A stretch of DNA of 7,049 bases from contig CAMXTM010000104.1 of assembly GCA_947246775.1 (NCBI GenBank), forward strand, positions 1 to 7,049. The letters are read 5' to 3'. This stretch comes from an uncultured Clostridium sp. GTDB lineage: Bacteria; Bacillota; Clostridia; Lachnospirales; Anaerotignaceae. The notes beneath the pieces were generated by a model. It saw nothing but the letters and a program-made list of their open reading frames with translations. It was not told the origin of the DNA and did no database searches. The translations under genes and the position numbers were made by a program. This document shows positions 5,115 to 7,049 of this stretch, piece by piece; the first letter of the stretch is position 1, and each line of letters begins with the position of its first letter.

Positions 5115-5737
5115 ATTTTATCCCCTCCTTTCTTGCTTGTTCTATTTGTTTGACGTTTGTTTTTTGTTAAAAGTTCCTTTTTTGATAAAAATTCTTTTTT
5201 AAATTGTTCCCTTGCCCTGACAATACGTGACTTTACTGTCCCCAACGATAGTGACAAACATTCCGCAATTTCTCCATAGGTCATGTTTTCCATGTCTCGC
5301 ATCAATATCATTGCCTTATGCTCTGGTGATAATCTTTGTATTGTCTCCATCACTTGCCTTTGTTTCTCTTTTTGTAAATAATATTCTTCTGGTGTTTCCC
5401 CACTATCCGCTACTGTATCATTGTGTTGCTGCCTATGCTCCTCCAGTGAAATAACATCTTTTCCTTTTTTCTTTCTCAAAGCGTCAATACAAGTATTGAC
5501 TGCAATGCGATATAGCCATGTCGAAAATGCTGACTTTTCATCAAATTTTTGTAAATTTCTATATACTTTTAAAAAAATTTCCTGCGAAATATCTTTTGCT
5601 TCTTCCTCATTTTGCATCATACGATATGCTATGTGATATACCATTTTTTCATTTTCACTAACAAGCATTTCCCACGCTTTCATATCGTTGTGCTTTGCTC
5701 TTTCGAGCCATTCAGGCTGCTCCTTTTTGTCCTCCAT
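5111..5737 (-). CDS. ECF-type RNA polymerase sigma factor
   Basis: This 208-residue extracytoplasmic-function sigma factor directs RNA polymerase to a stress or envelope regulon. Region 2 spans about 20-90, with AKDISQEIFLKVYRNL (47-62) and FSTWLYRIAVNTCIDALRK (71-89). Region 4 spans about 130-185, with LSPEHKAMILMRDMENMTYGEIA and the helix-turn-helix LSLSLGTVKSRIVRAREQ. A hydrophilic linker of about 40 residues lies between them, and region 3 is absent, as expected for the class. The frame is open further upstream to 5845, but ATG at 5737 is chosen because AAGGAG is seven bases before it and the extra 36 residues are hydrophobic and unlike a sigma factor. The basic tail (KNKRQTNRTSKKGG) overlaps the anti-sigma start. 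It is first in a four-gene unit and is presumably held inactive by its anti-sigma partner and autoregulated, though no ECF-type promoter is clear. Confidence 0.92.
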   Translation of the reverse strand: MEDKKEQPEWLERAKHNDMKAWEMLVSENEKMVYHIAYRMMQNEEEAKDISQEIFLKVYRNLQKFDEKSAFSTWLYRIAVNTCIDALRKKKGKDVISLEEHRQQHNDTVADSGETPEEYYLQKEKQRQVMETIQRLSPEHKAMILMRDMENMTYGEIAECLSLSLGTVKSRIVRAREQFKKEFLSKKELLTKNKRQTNRTSKKGGDKI

Positions 5738-5825
5738 GCTTTCGCTCCTTTCGTTTTTTTTCCTTTTAAAACTATAACAAAAAATACAGCACATTGCACC
5801 TATAAACGAAAAAAAATAGTAAAAA

Positions 5826-5855
5826 ATTAAAATTTTTAAAACCATTCCGTTGCAA
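5826..5855 (-). promoter_or_regulatory. Possible promoter of the sigma-factor operon
   Basis: On the minus strand TTGCAA (5855-5850) and TTTAAT (5831-5826) are 18 bases apart, matching the vegetative consensus at four and five of six positions. The start would be near 5819, leaving an AT-rich leader of about 80 bases before ATG at 5737. The TGCAAC of the -35 also resembles ECF -35 elements, but no CGTC-like -10 lies at the right distance. The rest of 5738-5934 shows no gene. Confidence 0.25.
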
Positions 5856-5934
5856 AAAAATCTATTTTTATGACAAAAAATGCCTATTGCCTTTTTAATA
5901 CTTCCTGTAACAGTGGAAATTGCACATTTTTTTA

Positions 5935-5963
5935 TTGTATCTTTTATGAATATGTGCTATAAT
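5935..5963 (+). promoter_or_regulatory. Upstream promoter of tRNA-Arg, extended -10
   Basis: TTGTAT (5935-5940), a 17-base spacer and a perfect TATAAT (5958-5963) preceded by TGC make an extended -10 promoter. The start would be near 5970, about 70 bases before the tRNA. It faces away from the sigma operon. Confidence 0.55.
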
Positions 5964-5971
5964 ATACTACA

Positions 5972-6001
5972 TTGACAATTGCACCACTTCTATTGTACAA
6001 A
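5972..6001 (+). promoter_or_regulatory. Second promoter candidate for tRNA-Arg
   Basis: A perfect -35 TTGACA (5972-5977) is followed after 18 bases by TACAAA (5996-6001), a four-of-six -10. The start would be near 6008, about 32 bases before the mature tRNA. It could act in tandem with the promoter just upstream. Confidence 0.4.
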
Positions 6002-6039
6002 GTATTTCATAATGTAAATTTACCTTATAATAATGTTAT

Positions 6040-6112
6040 GCACTCTTAGCTCAGTGGATAGAGCGTTCGGCTCCGAACCGAAAGGTCGCAGGTTCAATTC
6101 CTGTAGAGTGCA
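6040..6112 (+). tRNA. tRNA-Arg (anticodon CCG)
   Basis: The full cloverleaf can be drawn. The acceptor GCACTCT (6040-6046) pairs with AGAGTGC (6105-6111); the D stem is GCTC/GAGC; the anticodon stem TTCGG/CCGAA (6066-6070 with 6078-6082) holds loop CTCCGAA; and the T arm GCAGG/CCTGT has loop TTCAATT. Anticodon CCG (6073-6075) reads the Arg codon CGG. The discriminator is A6112 and CCA is not encoded, so it is added after transcription. A73 is usual for tRNA-Arg. No terminator separates it from the next tRNA, so read-through is possible. Confidence 0.95.
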
Positions 6113-6134
6113 TTATTTAGTTGCTAAAAAAATA

Positions 6135-6163
6135 TTGACAAAGTATTCTTTTTTTATTAAAAT
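6135..6163 (+). promoter_or_regulatory. Consensus promoter of tRNA-Pro
   Basis: A perfect TTGACA (6135-6140), a 17-base spacer and TAAAAT (6158-6163, five of six) lie just upstream of the proline tRNA. The start near 6170 gives a leader of about 18 bases. The proline tRNA is therefore probably transcribed independently as well as by read-through from tRNA-Arg. Confidence 0.7.
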
Positions 6164-6187
6164 ATGTTGTGTTACTTATCTTTTTTC

Positions 6188-6261
6188 CGAAACGTGGCTC
6201 AGTTTGGTAGAGCGCTACATTAGGGATGTAGAGGTCGCAAGTTCAAATCTTGTCGTTTCGA
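6188..6261 (+). tRNA. tRNA-Pro (anticodon AGG, wobble A34)
   Basis: The cloverleaf is complete. Acceptor CGAAACG (6188-6194) pairs with CGTTTCG (6254-6260), the D arm is GCTC/GAGC with a TTTGG-type loop, and the anticodon stem CTACA/TGTAG (6215-6219 with 6227-6231) holds loop TTAGGGA. The T arm is GCAAG/CTTGT with loop TTCAAAT. The anticodon AGG (6222-6224) reads proline codon CCU, and CCN more widely if A34 is changed to inosine. The C1-G72 pair and A73 are bacterial tRNA-Pro identity elements and support the assignment. CCA is not encoded. Bacterial proline tRNAs normally carry U, G or C at position 34, so the A is unusual. A strong terminator follows seven bases downstream. Confidence 0.93.
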
Positions 6262-6267
6262 GTGGCT

Positions 6268-6310
6268 AAACAGCTGTAAAATCAACGTTTTATGGCTGTT
6301 TTATTTTTTT
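6268..6310 (+). terminator. Strong terminator after the tRNA pair
   Basis: Positions 6268-6281 pair with 6288-6301 over 14 bp (AAACAGC/GCTGTTT, two G-T pairs, then TAAAA/TTTTA) around a 6-base loop. The stem is followed by TATTTTTTT. It lies seven bases after tRNA-Pro. Confidence 0.85.
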
Positions 6311-6332
6311 GCCTATATCATTTTTCTCTGTT

Positions 6333-6354
6333 TTGGTCTTTGCTTGGTCTTTAC
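6333..6354 (+). repeat. Tandem 11-bp repeat
   Basis: TTGGTCTTTGC (6333-6343) is followed directly by TTGGTCTTTAC (6344-6354), ten of eleven bases alike. It lies just beyond the tRNA terminator in a stretch without a credible gene. Its role is unknown. Confidence 0.5.
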
Positions 6355-6361
6355 TGTTTAA

Positions 6362-6402
6362 AAGATATAGCAAAATATTAAAAGTAGAGCTTGCTATATC
6401 TT
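6362..6402. repeat. Perfect 12-bp inverted repeat
   Basis: AAGATATAGCAA (6362-6373) and TTGCTATATCTT (6391-6402) are exact reverse complements around a 17-base spacer. On the minus strand the stem is followed by only two further T and then AAAC, so it is at best a weak terminator; on the plus strand no T run follows. A protein-binding site or a remnant of an element end are alternatives. Confidence 0.6.
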
Positions 6403-6426
6403 CTATATCATATATTAAAAGAGGAA

Positions 6427-6456
6427 GGATTGTTCTATCTAAGGCAGAAACAATCC
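6427..6456 (-). terminator. Probable terminator of the small regulator gene
   Basis: GGATTGTT (6427-6434) pairs with AACAATCC (6449-6456) over 8 bp with a 14-base loop. On the minus strand it begins 17 bases after the stop of the Cro/C1-type gene and is followed by TTCCTCTTTTA. The T tract is interrupted, so efficiency is uncertain. Confidence 0.5.
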
Positions 6457-6473
6457 CCCCTAAAAATATTAAT

Positions 6474-6671
6474 TTATTTTATTTCAATTAAGTCTTCTAT
6501 TTTACACTGCAACACAATACAAATTTGTTCTAAATTATAAAATGTAATAGCAGTTGCAACTTCATTATATAAATCTGATATTGTATTGGGACGTATCCCC
6601 GTTCTTCTTGCTAATTCTGCTTGCGTCCATTTCTTTTCTGCCAATCTAATTGCTAATTTTATATGTATCAT
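6474..6671 (-). CDS. Small Cro/C1-type (XRE) HTH regulator
   Basis: This 65-residue protein consists almost only of a helix-turn-helix domain of the short HTH_26 type. Helices 2 and 3 are visible as WTQAELARRTGIRPNTISDLYN, followed by the family helix FYNLEQICIVLQCKIEDLIEI. It probably binds DNA as a dimer and represses its own or neighbouring genes. The frame is open to 6710, but ATG at 6671 is preferred because AAGGGG lies six bases upstream and family members usually start with MI.IKL. A palindrome inside its promoter (6723-6737) suggests autoregulation. Such small regulators are common in prophages and mobile elements but also occur in ordinary chromosome regions. Target genes are not known. 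Confidence 0.88.
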   Translation of the reverse strand: MIHIKLAIRLAEKKWTQAELARRTGIRPNTISDLYNEVATAITFYNLEQICIVLQCKIEDLIEIK

Positions 6672-6713
6672 AGCTTCCCCTTTCTTAGGGAGACTGCATA
6701 ATACTATCATACA

Positions 6714-6741
6714 ATATTACTTCACATTTTAAAAGTGTAAA
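6714..6741 (-). promoter_or_regulatory. Promoter with internal operator of the HTH gene
   Basis: On the minus strand TTTACA (6741-6736, five of six) and TAATAT (6719-6714, four of six) are 16 bases apart. Between and overlapping them is a 15-bp palindrome centred on 6730, CAC-A-TTT-T-AAA-A-GTG (6723-6737), with one mismatched pair. A repressor bound there would block this promoter, as expected for an autoregulated Cro/C1-type protein. Confidence 0.45.
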
Positions 6742-6766
6742 ATTTCAAAAAAACAAAAAATGTGAC

Positions 6767-6793
6767 AAAATAAAAGGGCATTACTACCCTTTT
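6767..6793 (-). terminator. Terminator of the right-edge gene
   Basis: AAAAGGG (6772-6778) pairs with CCCTTTT (6787-6793) around an 8-base loop. On the minus strand the stem overlaps the stop codon of the right-edge gene and runs on into TTTTATTTTG. It separates that gene from the HTH gene's promoter. Confidence 0.6.
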
Positions 6794-7049
6794 ACCTATC
6801 ATATAATCCCATTCTATCATGTGTTACAAATATTCTTAACATCTCGTGGCTCAAATTTAAATCACCTTTTTCATCACCGAAAAATGCTTTTTTGTCCATC
6901 AGTTTTTTGATTGTTGCCCTTCCATGTTCTTTGTGTTCACCGTATTCTGGTATTTCGTTTAAACTATGATAAATCACCTTTTTTTCCTCCTTTATCTTAT
7001 TTTCTGTTATATTTTCTGTCAATTTTCGCTTAAAGTCTAACCATTGTGC
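6792..7049 (-). CDS. C-terminal end of a protein with a phage-lysin-like tail module (partial)
   Basis: The frame is open from the right edge to TAA at 6794-6792, giving the last 85 residues; the start is not in the window. A TTG at 7022 could begin a 76-residue version, but no ribosome site precedes it, and the sequence upstream (AQWLDFKRKL) reads as coding. A charged Lys/Glu linker is followed by GRATIKKLMDKKAFFGDEKG and LNLSHEMLRIFVTHDRMGLYD. From memory, the pattern (TIxKLxxKGxxxGDxxGxLNLSxDMLRxxVxxDRxGxYD) occurs at the C-terminus of clostridial phage amidases and other lysins and in short prophage proteins. No catalytic domain is visible, so the enzyme type cannot be named. Together with the small HTH gene it hints at a prophage or its remnant. 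The reading frame is likely; the family link is moderate. Confidence 0.65.
   Translation of the reverse strand, partial: AQWLDFKRKLTENITENKIKEEKKVIYHSLNEIPEYGEHKEHGRATIKKLMDKKAFFGDEKGDLNLSHEMLRIFVTHDRMGLYDR

Noticed and set aside
5738..5845. N-terminal extension of the sigma factor by 36 residues
   Set aside because: The extension is hydrophobic, matches no sigma region, and a well-spaced AAGGAG precedes the ATG at 5737.
6033..6269. Plus-strand open frame of 78 codons
   Set aside because: It runs through both tRNA genes; it is an accident of tRNA sequence.
6309..6491. Plus-strand open frame of 60 codons
   Set aside because: It starts with TTG in the T run of the tRNA terminator, has no ribosome site, and overlaps inverted repeats and the end of the HTH gene.
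6672..6710. N-terminal extension of the HTH regulator by 13 residues
   Set aside because: The ribosome site AAGGGG lies inside this stretch and the family usually begins at the downstream ATG.
1..7049. CRISPR array or insertion sequence
   Set aside because: No regularly spaced repeats of CRISPR length and no transposase or paired terminal repeats were found on either strand.

Overview
The window is low-GC DNA with Gram-positive style ribosome binding sites (AGGAGG class), tRNAs without an encoded CCA tail, and protein families typical of anaerobic Firmicutes. A Clostridia species, possibly of the Lachnospiraceae or a neighbouring family, fits best; this is inference, because no rRNA or species marker is present.

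Left edge (1-838). The end of a plus-strand gene (1-183) is closed by a terminator. About 650 very AT-rich bases without a convincing protein gene follow. They hold a probable short minus-strand transcript (about 257-390) with a perfect terminator hairpin and a second hairpin, two large palindromes sharing the core AAAGTATACTTT or a near copy (426-455 and 577-600), a possible plus promoter, and a bidirectional terminator (806-837).

Centre (839-5737), all on the minus strand, reading right to left in two units. The upstream unit is an ECF sigma factor, its membrane-anchored zinc-finger anti-sigma factor with a DUF4349-like outer domain, a secreted SIMPL-domain protein and a YjaB-like GNAT acetyltransferase. 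Gaps are short or overlapping, and a long hairpin ends the unit. This looks like a cell-envelope signalling operon. The downstream unit is an ECF-transporter substrate-binding (S) protein plus a class V aminotransferase that closely resembles pyridoxamine-pyruvate aminotransferase, suggesting uptake and salvage of vitamin B6. The S gene is broken by a frameshift, apparently from a deletion between two short direct repeats.

Right part (5738-7049). Two plus-strand tRNA genes, Arg(CCG) and Pro(AGG), have recognisable promoters and a strong shared terminator. The proline tRNA carries A at the wobble position, which is unusual in bacteria. Beyond the tRNAs lie several inverted repeats, a small Cro/C1-type regulator with a palindrome inside its promoter, and the C-terminal end of a protein that resembles the tail module of clostridial phage lysins. 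This end may be the margin of a prophage or integrative element at tRNA-Pro, but no integrase or duplicated attachment site is visible.

The strongest leads for follow-up are the short minus-strand RNA with the neighbouring palindromes, the broken B6 transporter, the A34 proline tRNA, and the sigma/anti-sigma/SIMPL operon. None of them by itself proves a new system.
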